From Leucobacter edaphi (GTDB taxonomy: Bacteria; Actinomycetota; Actinomycetes; Actinomycetales; Microbacteriaceae), in NCBI RefSeq assembly GCF_016522535.1, contig NZ_JAEHOI010000011.1, forward strand, positions 62,001 through 126,000: a stretch of 64,000 nucleotides of DNA. The letters run 5' to 3'. Shown piece after piece: positions 33,145 through 42,086 of this stretch. The notes under the pieces are model-generated. The model had not been told where the DNA came from. It did no database searches and saw only the letters and a list, made by a program, of their open reading frames with translations. Every line of letters begins with the position of its first letter. Position 1 is the first letter of the stretch. The position numbers and the translations under genes were made by a program.

Positions 33145-34680
33145 ATGACGTACGGAATCCCCACCCCAGGCAAGATCATTGCCGTCCATCTCAACTACCC
33201 TTCGCGAATCGCGCAGCGCGGACGCACGCCGGAATTCCCCTCCTACTTCTTCAAGCCGGCCTCCTCGCTCGCCCCCACCGGCGGCACGATCGAGCGCCCC
33301 GCCGGAACCGAGCTCCTCGCGTTCGAGGGCGAAATCGCCCTCGTCATCGGGGAACCCGCCCATCGCGTCACGCCCGAGGAGGGCTGGAAGCACGTCGCCA
33401 GCATTACCGCGGCCAACGACTTCGGGCTCTACGACCTCCGCGCAGCCGACAAGGGCTCCAACGTCCGCAACAAGGGCGGCGACGGCTTCACCCCCATCGG
33501 CCCGAAGGCGATCCCCACGGCGGGCCTCACGCAGGACGACTGGCGCGTCCGCACCTGGGTTAACGGCGAGCTCGTGCAGGACGACACGAGCGACACGCTG
33601 AAGTTCCCCTTCGGCCAGCTCGTCGCCGACCTCTCGCAGCACATGACCCTCGAGACCGGCGACGTGATCCTCACCGGCACGCCCGCAGGCTCCTCCGTCG
33701 TGATCCCCGGCGACGTCGTCGAGGTCGAGGTCGACGCCCCGAACACCCCGGGCGCCCCGACCACCGGCCGCCTCATCACGACGGTCACGCAGGGCACCAC
33801 CGCCTTCGGTGACTTCGGCTCGAAGCCGAAGGCCGACGACCTGCAGCGCATCGAGGCCTGGGGCAGCGAGGCCGAGCACGCGGCCGCGGTCGCCGCTGGC
33901 CGCGCCACCCCGCTCGACTCGGCTGCGGCGAGCGCCGAGGCCGCCGGTTCCTCGGCACCCGCAGCGGCACTCACCGACGAGATCCGCGCGCAGCTCGACG
34001 GCGTCGCCGTCGCCACGGTCTCCGCGGCGCTCCGCAAGCGCGGCTACGTCGACATCTTCATCGACGGCGTCCACCCGAACCACGAGGGCGACCGGATCCT
34101 CGGCACCGCGAAGACGCTCCGTTTCATCCCCTTCCGCCCCGACCTGTTCAAGGCGCACGGCGGCGGTTTCAACGCGCAGAAGCGCGCGTTCGACACGGTC
34201 GAGGCCGGCGAGGTGCTCGTGGTCGAGGCCCGCGGCGTCCCCTCCACCGGAACGGTCGGCGACGTCCTCGCCCTCCGCGCGCAGGTGCGCGGCGCTGCCG
34301 GGATCGTGACCGACGGCGGCGTCCGCGACTTCGCGGCCGTGCAGGAATTCGACATCCCCGTCTTCTCGCAGGGCGCGCACCCGAGCGTCCTCGGCCGCCG
34401 CCACGTGCCGTGGGAGACGGACGTCACGATCGCGTGCGGCGGCGCGGCCGTGCAGCCGGGCGACGTGATCATGGGCGACCGCGACGGCGTGATCGTGATC
34501 CCGCCGTTCCTCCTCGCCGAGGTGGCCGCCGAGGCCGCGGCGCAGGAGGAAGCCGACGCGTGGGTCGCCGATCAGGTCGCGGCAGGGCACCCCGTCGACG
34601 GGCTCTTCCCCATGAACGCGGAATGGCGCGCCAAGTACGACGCCGAACGGGCCGCGAAGGCGGCAGGGGGCGGGGCCTGA
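33145..34680 (+). CDS. hpaG: fusion of an HpaG-type FAH hydrolase domain and an RraA-like domain
   Basis: The 511-residue protein has two parts. Residues 1-230 are a fumarylacetoacetate hydrolase fold with the acidic metal site (LAFEGEIALVIG) and GDVILTGTPAG, matching 5-carboxymethyl-2-hydroxymuconate isomerase/decarboxylase (HpaG). An Ala-rich linker (about 245-285) leads to an RraA-like domain (about 285-455) with GTVGDVLALRAQVRGAAG and the DGGVRD motif at 390-395, as in oxaloacetate decarboxylase/HMG-CHA aldolase relatives. Classical HpaG has two FAH domains sharing decarboxylation and isomerisation; here an RraA-like half takes one place. ATG 33145 is preferred over 33130 because GAGGT and the operator spacing match hpaH. 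Exact partition of reactions is inference. Confidence 0.85.
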   Translation: MTYGIPTPGKIIAVHLNYPSRIAQRGRTPEFPSYFFKPASSLAPTGGTIERPAGTELLAFEGEIALVIGEPAHRVTPEEGWKHVASITAANDFGLYDLRAADKGSNVRNKGGDGFTPIGPKAIPTAGLTQDDWRVRTWVNGELVQDDTSDTLKFPFGQLVADLSQHMTLETGDVILTGTPAGSSVVIPGDVVEVEVDAPNTPGAPTTGRLITTVTQGTTAFGDFGSKPKADDLQRIEAWGSEAEHAAAVAAGRATPLDSAAASAEAAGSSAPAAALTDEIRAQLDGVAVATVSAALRKRGYVDIFIDGVHPNHEGDRILGTAKTLRFIPFRPDLFKAHGGGFNAQKRAFDTVEAGEVLVVEARGVPSTGTVGDVLALRAQVRGAAGIVTDGGVRDFAAVQEFDIPVFSQGAHPSVLGRRHVPWETDVTIACGGAAVQPGDVIMGDRDGVIVIPPFLLAEVAAEAAAQEEADAWVADQVAAGHPVDGLFPMNAEWRAKYDAERAAKAAGGGA

Positions 34681-34681
34681 G

Positions 34682-35368
34682 ATGACCGCGGAGTCGAAGT
34701 CAGAGATCGCATACCGCCTGATTCGGGAACGGATCGATAGCGGACAATACGTGCCGGGCTACCGGCTCGTGCTCGCCCCGATCGCGCAGGAGCTCGGCAT
34801 GTCGGTCGTTCCCGTGCGGGAGGCGATCCGCCGTCTCGAAGCGGAGCAGCTCGTCACCTTCGAGCGCAACGTCGGTGCGCAGGTTTCCCTGATCAAAGAG
34901 ACGGAATACCTGCACACGATGCAGACGCTCGCGCTCGTCGAGGGAAACGCGACCGGCCTCGCGGCGCCGTTCATCACCGCGGACCAGGTTCGGCGGGCGC
35001 GTGCCGTCAACGCGACCATGCGCGAATCGCTCAGCGCTTTCGACCCGCAGCGCTTCACGGAGCTCAACCTCGAGTTCCACGCGGTGCTCTTCGAAACCTG
35101 CCCCAATCCGCACATCCTCGACCTCGTGCACCGCGGCTGGAACCGCATGAAGGTGCTGCGCAACTCGTCCTTCAGCTTCGTGCCGGGCCGGGCGCAGGAA
35201 TCGGTCGAGGAACACGAGCGGATCCTTGAACTCATCGAGCGGGGCGCCGACGCCCTGGAGGTGGAGCTCGCCGCGCGCGAGCACCGCACGAAGACGCTCG
35301 ATGCCGTGCTCGCCTACTCGGACGAGCATCGCCACCACGGCGAGCCACAGGCGGCCCCGGCAGCCTGA
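34682..35368 (+). CDS. GntR family transcriptional regulator (FCD type)
   Basis: The 228-residue protein has an N-terminal winged helix (about 8-70; QELGMSVVPVREAIRRLEAEQLV) and an all-helical FCD domain with metal-site-like residues (ELNLEFHAVLFE, HIL). It begins two bases after the upstream stop and is within the hpa cluster. The two GGATCGTATACGAT sites upstream of hpaH and the FAH-RraA gene are its likely operators; by family habit it would repress until an aromatic intermediate binds. Confidence 0.88.
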   Translation: MTAESKSEIAYRLIRERIDSGQYVPGYRLVLAPIAQELGMSVVPVREAIRRLEAEQLVTFERNVGAQVSLIKETEYLHTMQTLALVEGNATGLAAPFITADQVRRARAVNATMRESLSAFDPQRFTELNLEFHAVLFETCPNPHILDLVHRGWNRMKVLRNSSFSFVPGRAQESVEEHERILELIERGADALEVELAAREHRTKTLDAVLAYSDEHRHHGEPQAAPAA

Positions 35369-35484
35369 TCCCTACTCGCCGCACCACGCTCCGCGCAGAA
35401 TCCCGATCCGGATCGAATCCCCCTCCCGAGTCCGCGCGGAACCCCAGATCACACCAACCAGCACGACAGAACTACGGAGACAAG

Positions 35485-36984
35485 ATGATCCAGGAGAAGC
35501 CAACCGGGCTGCCGGACAAGATCCGCCACTACATCGACGGCGAGTTCGTCGACTCGGTCGGAGGCGAGGAGTTCGACGTCCTCGAGCCCGTTTCCAACGA
35601 GACCTACATCACCGCGGCGTCGGGGCAGAAGGCCGACATCGACCTCGCGGTCGCCGCCGCGAAGCGCGCGTTCGAGGAGGGCCCGTGGCCGAAGATGCTC
35701 CCCCGCGAGCGCTCGCGCATCCTCCACAGGGTCGCCGACATCGTCGAGTCCCGCGACGCGCAGCTCTCGCTGTTCGAGAGCTACGATTCCGGCCTCCCCA
35801 TCACGCAGGCGAAGGGCCAGGCCCGCCGCGCCGCCGAGAATTTCCGCTTCTTCGCCGACCTGATCGTCGCCCAGCACGACGACGCGTTCAAGGTTCCCGG
35901 CCGCCAGATGAACTACGTGAACCGCAAGCCGATCGGCGTCGCTGGCCTGATCACGCCGTGGAACACGCCGTTCATGCTCGAGTCGTGGAAGCTCGGCCCC
36001 GCGCTCGCGACCGGCAACACGGTCGTGCTGAAGCCCGCCGAGTTCACGCCGCTCTCCGCCTCGCTGTGGGCCGAGATCTTCCGCGAGGCCGGGGTGCCCG
36101 ACGGCGTCTTCAACCTCGTCAACGGCTTCGGCGAGTCCGCGGGCGACGCGCTCGTCAAGCACCCCGACGTGCCGCTCATCTCCTTCACGGGCGAGAGCAG
36201 CACCGGATCGCTGATCTTCGCGAACGCAGCGCCCTTCCTCAAGGGCCTGTCGATGGAGCTCGGCGGCAAGAGCCCCGCCGTCGTCTTCGCCGACGCTGAT
36301 CTCGAGTCCGCCCTCGACGCGACGGTGTTCGGCGTGTTCAGCCTGAACGGCGAGCGCTGCACCGCGGGCAGCCGCGTGCTCGTGCAGCGCGAGATCTACG
36401 ACGAGTTCGTGGAGCGCTACGCCGAGCGGGCGAAGAACATCGTCGTCGGGCTCCCCAGCGATCCCGGCACCGAGGTCGGCGCGCTCGTGCACCCCGAGCA
36501 CTACGAGAAGGTCATGAGCTACGTCGAGCTCGGCAAGAGCGAGGGCCGACTCGTTGCCGGCGGCGGACGCCCCGAGGGCTTCCCGACCGGCAACTACGTC
36601 GCCCCCACGGTGTTCGCCGACGTCTCCCCCGACGCCCGCATCTTCCAGGAGGAGATCTTCGGGCCCGTTGTCGCCATCACCCCGTTCGACACGGACGAGG
36701 AGGCGCTCGAACTGGCGAACAACACGAAGTACGGCCTCGCCGCCTACATCTGGACCTCCGACCTGAAGCGGGCGCACAACTTCGCGCAGTCCGTCGAGGC
36801 CGGCATGGTCTGGCTCAACTCGAACAACGTGCGCGACCTGCGCACCCCGTTCGGCGGCGTCAAGGCCTCCGGTCTCGGCCACGAGGGCGGCTACCGCTCG
36901 ATCGACTTCTACACCGATCAGCAGGCCGTCCACATCACCCTGAACGAGGCCCACAGCCCCCGCTTCGGCACCGGGGCCAAGTAA
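35485..36984 (+). CDS. hpaE: 5-carboxymethyl-2-hydroxymuconate semialdehyde dehydrogenase
   Basis: The 499-residue aldehyde dehydrogenase has catalytic Cys292 in NGERCTAGSR and Glu258 in MELGGKSP, with TPWNTPFMLESWKLGPAL and the HpaE-like C-terminus GGYRSIDFYTDQQ. The NGERC context and length match HpaE/DmpC-type semialdehyde dehydrogenases. It oxidises the ring-cleavage product of HpaD to the diacid with NAD. ACGGAGA precedes the ATG by eight bases. No palindrome like that of hpaH is present in the 116-bp gap after the regulator, so it is probably read from upstream. Confidence 0.92.
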   Translation: MIQEKPTGLPDKIRHYIDGEFVDSVGGEEFDVLEPVSNETYITAASGQKADIDLAVAAAKRAFEEGPWPKMLPRERSRILHRVADIVESRDAQLSLFESYDSGLPITQAKGQARRAAENFRFFADLIVAQHDDAFKVPGRQMNYVNRKPIGVAGLITPWNTPFMLESWKLGPALATGNTVVLKPAEFTPLSASLWAEIFREAGVPDGVFNLVNGFGESAGDALVKHPDVPLISFTGESSTGSLIFANAAPFLKGLSMELGGKSPAVVFADADLESALDATVFGVFSLNGERCTAGSRVLVQREIYDEFVERYAERAKNIVVGLPSDPGTEVGALVHPEHYEKVMSYVELGKSEGRLVAGGGRPEGFPTGNYVAPTVFADVSPDARIFQEEIFGPVVAITPFDTDEEALELANNTKYGLAAYIWTSDLKRAHNFAQSVEAGMVWLNSNNVRDLRTPFGGVKASGLGHEGGYRSIDFYTDQQAVHITLNEAHSPRFGTGAK

Positions 36985-37108
36985 TCCACCGCTGTATTCC
37001 GCCCGCGGCGCGCGGGCCGGGCACGCGAGGGCCGACCCCCGTCGGCCGCCGCTCCCCGGCCCGGACCGCGCGCCAGGGCACCCCACTCAGAAAGGCACGG
37101 AACACGAC

Positions 37109-38251
37109 ATGTCCGCACTCAACGATCGAGTCAAGACGTCCTCAGGTTTCTACGTGACGAAGGAAGCCCCGATCGCCACCGATAATCCGATCCCGACCCC
37201 GTCGGTCCCCGCACCCGACATCCTGCGCTGCGCCTACATGGAGCTCGTGGTCACCGACCTCGCGGCCTCGCGCGAGTTCTACGTCGACGTGCTCGGCCTC
37301 ACCGTGACCGAGGAGGACGAGAACGCGATCTACCTCCGCTCGCTGGAGGAGTTCATCCACCACAACCTCGTGCTCCGCAAGGGCCCCGTCGCCGCGGTCG
37401 CCGCGTTCTCCTACCGCGTGCGCACCCCCGAGGACCTGGATCGCGCCGTCGCGTTCTACACGGAGCTCGGCTGCCGCGTCGAGCGTCGCGCCGAGGGCTT
37501 CACGAAGGGCATCGGCGACTCGGTGCGCGTCGAGGATCCCCTCGGCTTCCCCTACGAGTTCTTCTACGACGTGGAGCACGTGGAGCGCCTTGCCTGGCGC
37601 TACGACCTCTACACGCCGGGCGCGCTCGTCCGCCTCGACCATTTCAACCAGGTCACGCCGGACGTCCCGCGCGCGACGAAGTTCATGCAGGACCTCGGCT
37701 TCCGCGTGACCGAGGACATCCAGGACGAGGAGGGCACCGTCTACGCCGCCTGGATGCGCCGCAAACCCACCGTGCACGACACGGCGATGACGGGCGGAAA
37801 CGGCCCCCGCATGCACCACGTCGCCTTCTCCACCCACGAGAAGCACAACATCCTCGCGATCTGCGACAAGCTCGGCGCCCTTCGCCTGTCGGACCGGATC
37901 GAGCGTGGCCCGGGACGCCACGGCGTCTCGAACGCGTTCTACCTGTACCTCCTCGATCCCGACGGCCACCGCGTCGAGATCTACACGCAGGACTACTACA
38001 CCGGCGATCCCGACAACCCCGTCGTGACCTGGGATGTCCACGACAACCAGCGTCGCGACTGGTGGGGCAACCCGGTCGTGCCGTCCTGGTACACGGAGGC
38101 CTCGCTCGTGCTCGACCTCGACGGCAACCCGCGCGAGGTCATCACGCGCACCGAGGACTCGGAGCTCGCCGTGACCATCGGCGCTGACGGCTTCTCCTAC
38201 ACCCGCGAGGGCGACGAGGAGAAGGGCTTCAAGCTCGGCAACACGCTGTAG
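37109..38251 (+). CDS. hpaD: 3,4-dihydroxyphenylacetate 2,3-dioxygenase (homoprotocatechuate extradiol dioxygenase)
   Basis: The 380-residue vicinal-oxygen-chelate dioxygenase has two tandem glyoxalase-fold domains. Against the remembered Brevibacterium fuscum enzyme it appears collinear with an offset of 23, giving metal ligands His178, His237 and Glu290 and the acid-base His223. FNQVTPDVPR, RIERGPGRHGVSNAFYLY and GDPDNPVVTWDVHDNQRRDWWG are near-identical blocks. It opens the ring of homoprotocatechuate with Fe(II) or Mn(II). The N-terminus is about 20 residues longer than that enzyme, so an internal start is possible. It ends the hpa cluster before a strong terminator. Confidence 0.95.
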   Translation: MSALNDRVKTSSGFYVTKEAPIATDNPIPTPSVPAPDILRCAYMELVVTDLAASREFYVDVLGLTVTEEDENAIYLRSLEEFIHHNLVLRKGPVAAVAAFSYRVRTPEDLDRAVAFYTELGCRVERRAEGFTKGIGDSVRVEDPLGFPYEFFYDVEHVERLAWRYDLYTPGALVRLDHFNQVTPDVPRATKFMQDLGFRVTEDIQDEEGTVYAAWMRRKPTVHDTAMTGGNGPRMHHVAFSTHEKHNILAICDKLGALRLSDRIERGPGRHGVSNAFYLYLLDPDGHRVEIYTQDYYTGDPDNPVVTWDVHDNQRRDWWGNPVVPSWYTEASLVLDLDGNPREVITRTEDSELAVTIGADGFSYTREGDEEKGFKLGNTL

Positions 38252-38272
38252 GCGGTCACGCCTCGACGAGCG

Positions 38273-38313
38273 GCGGGCGCGACGACCGGGGATTTCCCCG
38301 GCGTCGCGCCCGC
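38273..38313. terminator. stem-loop terminator after hpaD
   Basis: Arms GCGGGCGCGACG (38273-38284) and CGTCGCGCCCGC (38302-38313) enclose a further CCGGGGA/TCCCCGG stem, 22 bp after hpaD and between convergent genes. Confidence 0.8.
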
Positions 38314-38359
38314 TGGCGCGTTAGGCGCACCCGCTTCGCACGGCGACGCGGATCCGGCG

Positions 38360-39037
38360 CTACTCCGCGGCCGCTGGCTCGGGAGACGGCGCGGGAGCGA
38401 CGCCGTCGCCGGCGCCCTCCCGATCCTCGCCCTCGCGATCATCGAACTCGACGCCGAGCGCGAGCCCCGCGTAGGAGCGCACCGCCTGGCGGCACTCCTC
38501 GCGCGGGGTGAGATCGCCGACGAGCGGGTACAGATCGTAGGCGTCCTCCAGCGCGACGAGGTTCTTCGCGATGATCCCAGCCGGTGATCGCAGGGTGAAT
38601 TCCCCGGTCCCGGCACCGATCTCGATGATGGTGCGGTAGAGCATGACCTGCCGCTCGGTGAGCGAGCGGTGCGCGGGGAGGTACTCGGGGTGTTCGACGA
38701 GGATCGCGACGCTCTCGTAGACCTGCCGGAGCTCGTCGCTGATCACGTCCGGCACTCCCGCGTCGATCATCTCGCGGATCCGATCCGTCGCGCTCCCGGG
38801 TCGCTCGAGAATCTTGCGCCGCTCGACGAGGAACTCCTCGAGCGCGCCAGCGAGCGCGGTCATCTGTAGCTCGTCCAGGCTGGAGAAGTAGTGGAGGACG
38901 TTGGCGGGGCTCATGGCGGCCTCCGCTGCGACCGCGCGCACGTTGATCGACCGACGGGGTCGCGAGCGCGCCACCCGCCAGAACGCGCGAATGATCTCGT
39001 CGCGTCGTTCCAGCCGCTTCCGAACGCTCGCACTCAT
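38360..39037 (-). CDS. TetR family transcriptional regulator
   Basis: A 225-residue TetR-type regulator: helix-turn-helix at about 13-58 (INVRAVAAEAAMSPANVLHYF) and a TetR_C-like ligand domain, ending in an acidic/Pro-rich tail of about 25 residues. The ATG at 39037 is preferred because the family homology starts within ten residues; an in-frame extension to 39139 is Arg/Ala-rich noise. It lies downstream of an APC permease on the same strand (109-bp gap). The repeats around 40687-40767 upstream of the permease and the peptidase are candidate binding sites. Confidence 0.83.
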   Translation of the reverse strand: MSASVRKRLERRDEIIRAFWRVARSRPRRSINVRAVAAEAAMSPANVLHYFSSLDELQMTALAGALEEFLVERRKILERPGSATDRIREMIDAGVPDVISDELRQVYESVAILVEHPEYLPAHRSLTERQVMLYRTIIEIGAGTGEFTLRSPAGIIAKNLVALEDAYDLYPLVGDLTPREECRQAVRSYAGLALGVEFDDREGEDREGAGDGVAPAPSPEPAAAE

Positions 39038-39146
39038 GCGCTCCACCCTATCCGCCCGGGGTTGCCGGCCCCAGCGTGCTGCCGCGCCGCGGCACCGACC
39101 GTACGCCTGCGCACGAGCGGCGCTGCCCCGCGGCAACACGAGCTCC

Positions 39147-40658
39147 CTATCCCGCGCGTTCCTCCGCGGGCACCGTCACGGTTTCCGTGAGGCCCGCGTA
39201 GTACGTCGGTTTGCTCGCCTTCAGCACGAGGCCGACGATGATCCCGCCGATGAACAGGATCGGCGTGGGCAGCAACAGGATCCAGTTGATCGCGCCCTCG
39301 AGCCCGGTCACCACCTCGAAGTTCGTGATGATCAGGACGAAGCCGGTGAGGAGCCCGATCGCGCCGAGGATCGGGGCGATCGTGACGCGCCAGACGCTGT
39401 GCCCCCGCCGATCCTTGACGAAGTACCAGACGACCGCGATCGCGGTCACGGCCTGCGCGAACACGAGCCCCTGGACGCCCGTCGCGTAGGTCCAGAGCGC
39501 GAGGCCGAGGAACGGATCGGCGCCCACGAGGATCGCGATCAGCACTCCGATCGCGGAGAACGCGCTGAGCGAGAGGCTCGCGACGGCCGGAGCGCCAGAC
39601 TTCTTGCCCGTGCGGCCGAGGACGCGCGGCAGGAGGCCCTCGCGGCCGAGCGAGAACAGGTAGCGCGTGCAGGCGTTGTGGAAGGACAGCACGCAGGCGA
39701 AGAAGCTCGTGACGATCAGGATCTTCATCACGAACGCCGCCCACGCTCCCGCGAGCTGGCCCGTGCCCTCGATCACCATGGTTTCAAACGCGTCGCTGCG
39801 CGCCATTTCGACCACGCCGTCGACGCCGAAGGCGACCGTGAGGATCCAGAAGGTGAACGCGTAGAAGACGCCGAGAAAGGCGATCGCGATGATCGTGGCC
39901 CGCGGGATCGTGCGCTCGGGCCGCTTCGCCTCCTCGGCGTAGATCGCGGTGCTCTCGAAGCCGAGATAGGCGCCGAACCCGATCACGAACAGGGTGCCAG
40001 CTGCCGGGGCGAAGAACACGTTCGCCGGGTCGAACGACGCGAGGCTCCAGGGCTCGGGACCGCCGTCGGCGAGCGCCGCGACGGCGAACACGAGCAGGAT
40101 CGCGACCTCGAGCGTGAGGAGCACGGCGAGGACCTTCGCGCCGACATCCACCTTGCGGTAGCCGAGGAAGGCGACGATCCCGACCGCGAGCAGCGACCAG
40201 ACGCCCCACGGAAGGTCGAGTCCGAATAGCTCGGCGAAGGTGAACTGGGCGAAGAACCCGATGAATCCGTAGAACGACACCACGAGCGAGATGTAGGCGA
40301 ACACGGTGACCGAGGACACCCCGATCCCGAACGGCTTGCCGAGGCCGCGCGACACGTAGGCGTAGAACGCGCCGGCGTTGCGCACGCTCTTCGACATCGC
40401 GGTGAAGCCGAGGGCGAAGAAGATCAGGACCACGGCGCAGAACAGGATTGCCCCTGGCGCGCCGATCCCGCCCATGCGGAAGGAGGTGACAGCGCCGCTC
40501 AGGATCACGGTGAGCGGCGCAGCGGCAGACACGACGAAGAACACGATGTCCCAGGTCCCCAGACGGCCGGATGCGAGACTCGTGGGGGAAGAGCCGTCGC
40601 TGCTGCCGTCCGCTCCGGGTGGCGTGCTCGAGCGCTCGGTTGCGTGCGGTGTGGACAT
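39147..40658 (-). CDS. APC superfamily permease
   Basis: The 503-residue permease has about twelve membrane segments beginning near residue 32 (FFVVSAAAPLTVILSG) and the conserved FGAYLGFESTAIYAEEAKRPERTIPRA stretch of the amino-acid/polyamine/organocation family. The start at 40658 follows GAGGGAG. It shares a divergent promoter with a DmpA-type peptidase and is a paralogue of the permease at 42087 (same LGREGxLP and YAEEAK patterns), suggesting uptake of peptides' products or amines for that peptidase or the amine pathway. Substrate unknown. Confidence 0.87.
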   Translation of the reverse strand: MSTPHATERSSTPPGADGSSDGSSPTSLASGRLGTWDIVFFVVSAAAPLTVILSGAVTSFRMGGIGAPGAILFCAVVLIFFALGFTAMSKSVRNAGAFYAYVSRGLGKPFGIGVSSVTVFAYISLVVSFYGFIGFFAQFTFAELFGLDLPWGVWSLLAVGIVAFLGYRKVDVGAKVLAVLLTLEVAILLVFAVAALADGGPEPWSLASFDPANVFFAPAAGTLFVIGFGAYLGFESTAIYAEEAKRPERTIPRATIIAIAFLGVFYAFTFWILTVAFGVDGVVEMARSDAFETMVIEGTGQLAGAWAAFVMKILIVTSFFACVLSFHNACTRYLFSLGREGLLPRVLGRTGKKSGAPAVASLSLSAFSAIGVLIAILVGADPFLGLALWTYATGVQGLVFAQAVTAIAVVWYFVKDRRGHSVWRVTIAPILGAIGLLTGFVLIITNFEVVTGLEGAINWILLLPTPILFIGGIIVGLVLKASKPTYYAGLTETVTVPAEERAG

Positions 40659-40686
40659 CTCGACTCCCTCGTCGTACTCGAATGCT

Positions 40687-40767
40687 TTGAACAATGATCG
40701 AAAACTACCGATCATTACCCGCTTCCAGGTAATGTAAGCACAAATGGAAGGATTGAACAATGTTCGA
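40687..40767. promoter_or_regulatory. repeated operator-like elements between permease and peptidase genes
   Basis: TTGAACAATGATCGA (40687-40701) recurs as TTGAACAATGTTCGA (40753-40767). The second contains the palindrome GAACAATGTTC (40755-40765) that includes the peptidase ATG. Between them an inverted repeat has arms AATGATCG (40693-40700) and CGATCATT (40709-40716). This AT-richer 100-bp region is the divergent promoter; the TetR-family protein at 38360 is the likely ligand. Confidence 0.6.
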
Positions 40768-41908
40768 TGATTCGCGAAACCGATCGACAGCATCGCCCCG
40801 CGCCCGCGCACTCGGGATCCCCTTCGATGGCGAGCCGGGGCAGGAGAACGCGATCACCGACGTGCCGGGCCTCGAGGTCGGGCTCGTCACGATCATCGAG
40901 GATTCCCCCGTCGTCGCGCGCACGGGCGTGACCGCGATCCTTCCCCGCGGCCGTGACCGCGCGGGTGAACCCTGCGCCGCGGGGATCGCCGTACTGAACG
41001 GCAACGGCGAGCTCACCGGTCGAAGCTGGATCGAGGAGTCGGGCCAGTTCCAGACCCCGATCGCGATCACCAACTCGCACGCCGTCGGCGCCGTGCACCG
41101 CGGCGTCGACGCCTGGATGGCCGAGCACCACCCGGAGTCCGCGGCCGCGTGGATGCTCCCCGTCGTCGGCGAGACCTGGGATGGTTACCTCAACTCGATC
41201 AACGCGGACATCGTGCGGCCCGAGCACGCGATCGCCGCGATCGACGCGGCCGGGCCGGGACCCGTCGCCGAGGGCTGCACCGGCGGCGGAACCGGCATGA
41301 ACTGCTACGGCTTCAAGGGCGGCACGGGGACGGCGTCGCGCGTGGTGCGCTCGGGCGATCACGCGTACACCGTGGGCGTGCTCCTCCAGGCCAACTTCGG
41401 TTCTCGCGCCGAGCTCACCCTCGCGGGCCGGCGCCTCGGCCGCGAATCCGCGGCTCCGAATCCGATGGAGACGAGCGGCTGGTTCTCCCAGGATCTGCGC
41501 CGCGCGGGGGCGCAGGCCGCCGGCGGCGCTGGCAGCGTGATCGTCGTCGTCGCGACCGACGCCCCGCTCCTCCCCGATCAGTGCCGCGCGCTCGCGCGCC
41601 GCGTCCCGCTCGGCCTCGCCAGGACCGGCACGACGGGCAGCCACTTCTCCGGCGACATCTTCCTCGCGTTTTCGACCGCGAACCCCGGCGGCTTCGGATC
41701 CAGCATGACCAGCGACGCCATGACCGTCGAGACGGTGGAGCACCTTTCCTGGGGCGGGATCGACGCGCTGTTCACGGCGGTCGTCGAGGCGACCGAGGAA
41801 GCGGTGGCGAACGCGCTCGTCGCGGCGCGAACGATGGAGGGCCGCGACGGTCACGTGAGCTACGCGCTCCCCCACGAGGAGGTGCGCGCGGCCTTCGCGA
41901 GGGCGTAG
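40760..41908 (+). CDS. P1 family (DmpA/S58) N-terminal-nucleophile aminopeptidase
   Basis: The 382-residue protein belongs to the DmpA/BapA family, which self-cleaves before a serine to make alpha and beta chains. The cleavage site is Gly258-Ser259 in GGAGSVIVVVATDAPLLP, with Ser259 becoming the nucleophile. NSHAVGAVHRG and GGGTGMNCYGFKGGTGTASR are conserved pocket segments. Family members hydrolyse beta-peptides, D-amino acid amides or N-terminal amides. The start codon lies inside an operator-like palindrome. It is flanked by two APC permeases, so it may process amides or small peptides taken up or exported by them. Confidence 0.9.
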   Translation: MFDDSRNRSTASPRARALGIPFDGEPGQENAITDVPGLEVGLVTIIEDSPVVARTGVTAILPRGRDRAGEPCAAGIAVLNGNGELTGRSWIEESGQFQTPIAITNSHAVGAVHRGVDAWMAEHHPESAAAWMLPVVGETWDGYLNSINADIVRPEHAIAAIDAAGPGPVAEGCTGGGTGMNCYGFKGGTGTASRVVRSGDHAYTVGVLLQANFGSRAELTLAGRRLGRESAAPNPMETSGWFSQDLRRAGAQAAGGAGSVIVVVATDAPLLPDQCRALARRVPLGLARTGTTGSHFSGDIFLAFSTANPGGFGSSMTSDAMTVETVEHLSWGGIDALFTAVVEATEEAVANALVAARTMEGRDGHVSYALPHEEVRAAFARA

Positions 41909-42086
41909 GCGGCGCGCCGCCTCCCCGATCGCGGCGCGCACTATCCATTTGGATCGTTTGTGCGCGCATTGCATACCCCGTCTCGCTCTCGGAACACCCG
42001 CTCATGCTTACAATTCGGGCGAGCGCCTCGGGCGCGGGACAGGGCCGTCCAACGTGGGGCGGCGTCCGAGAGGGGATCCGCACACC

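Noticed and set aside
33130-34680. FAH-RraA start at 33130
   Set aside because: No ribosome-binding site there; 33145 has GAGGT and the same operator-to-start spacing as hpaH.
31401-38251. presence of an HpaBC 4-hydroxyphenylacetate hydroxylase in the hpa cluster
   Set aside because: No acyl-CoA-dehydrogenase-fold HpaB or small flavin reductase HpaC is encoded here or elsewhere in the window; the acyl-CoA dehydrogenase at 57712 has the glutaryl-CoA-type catalytic Glu.
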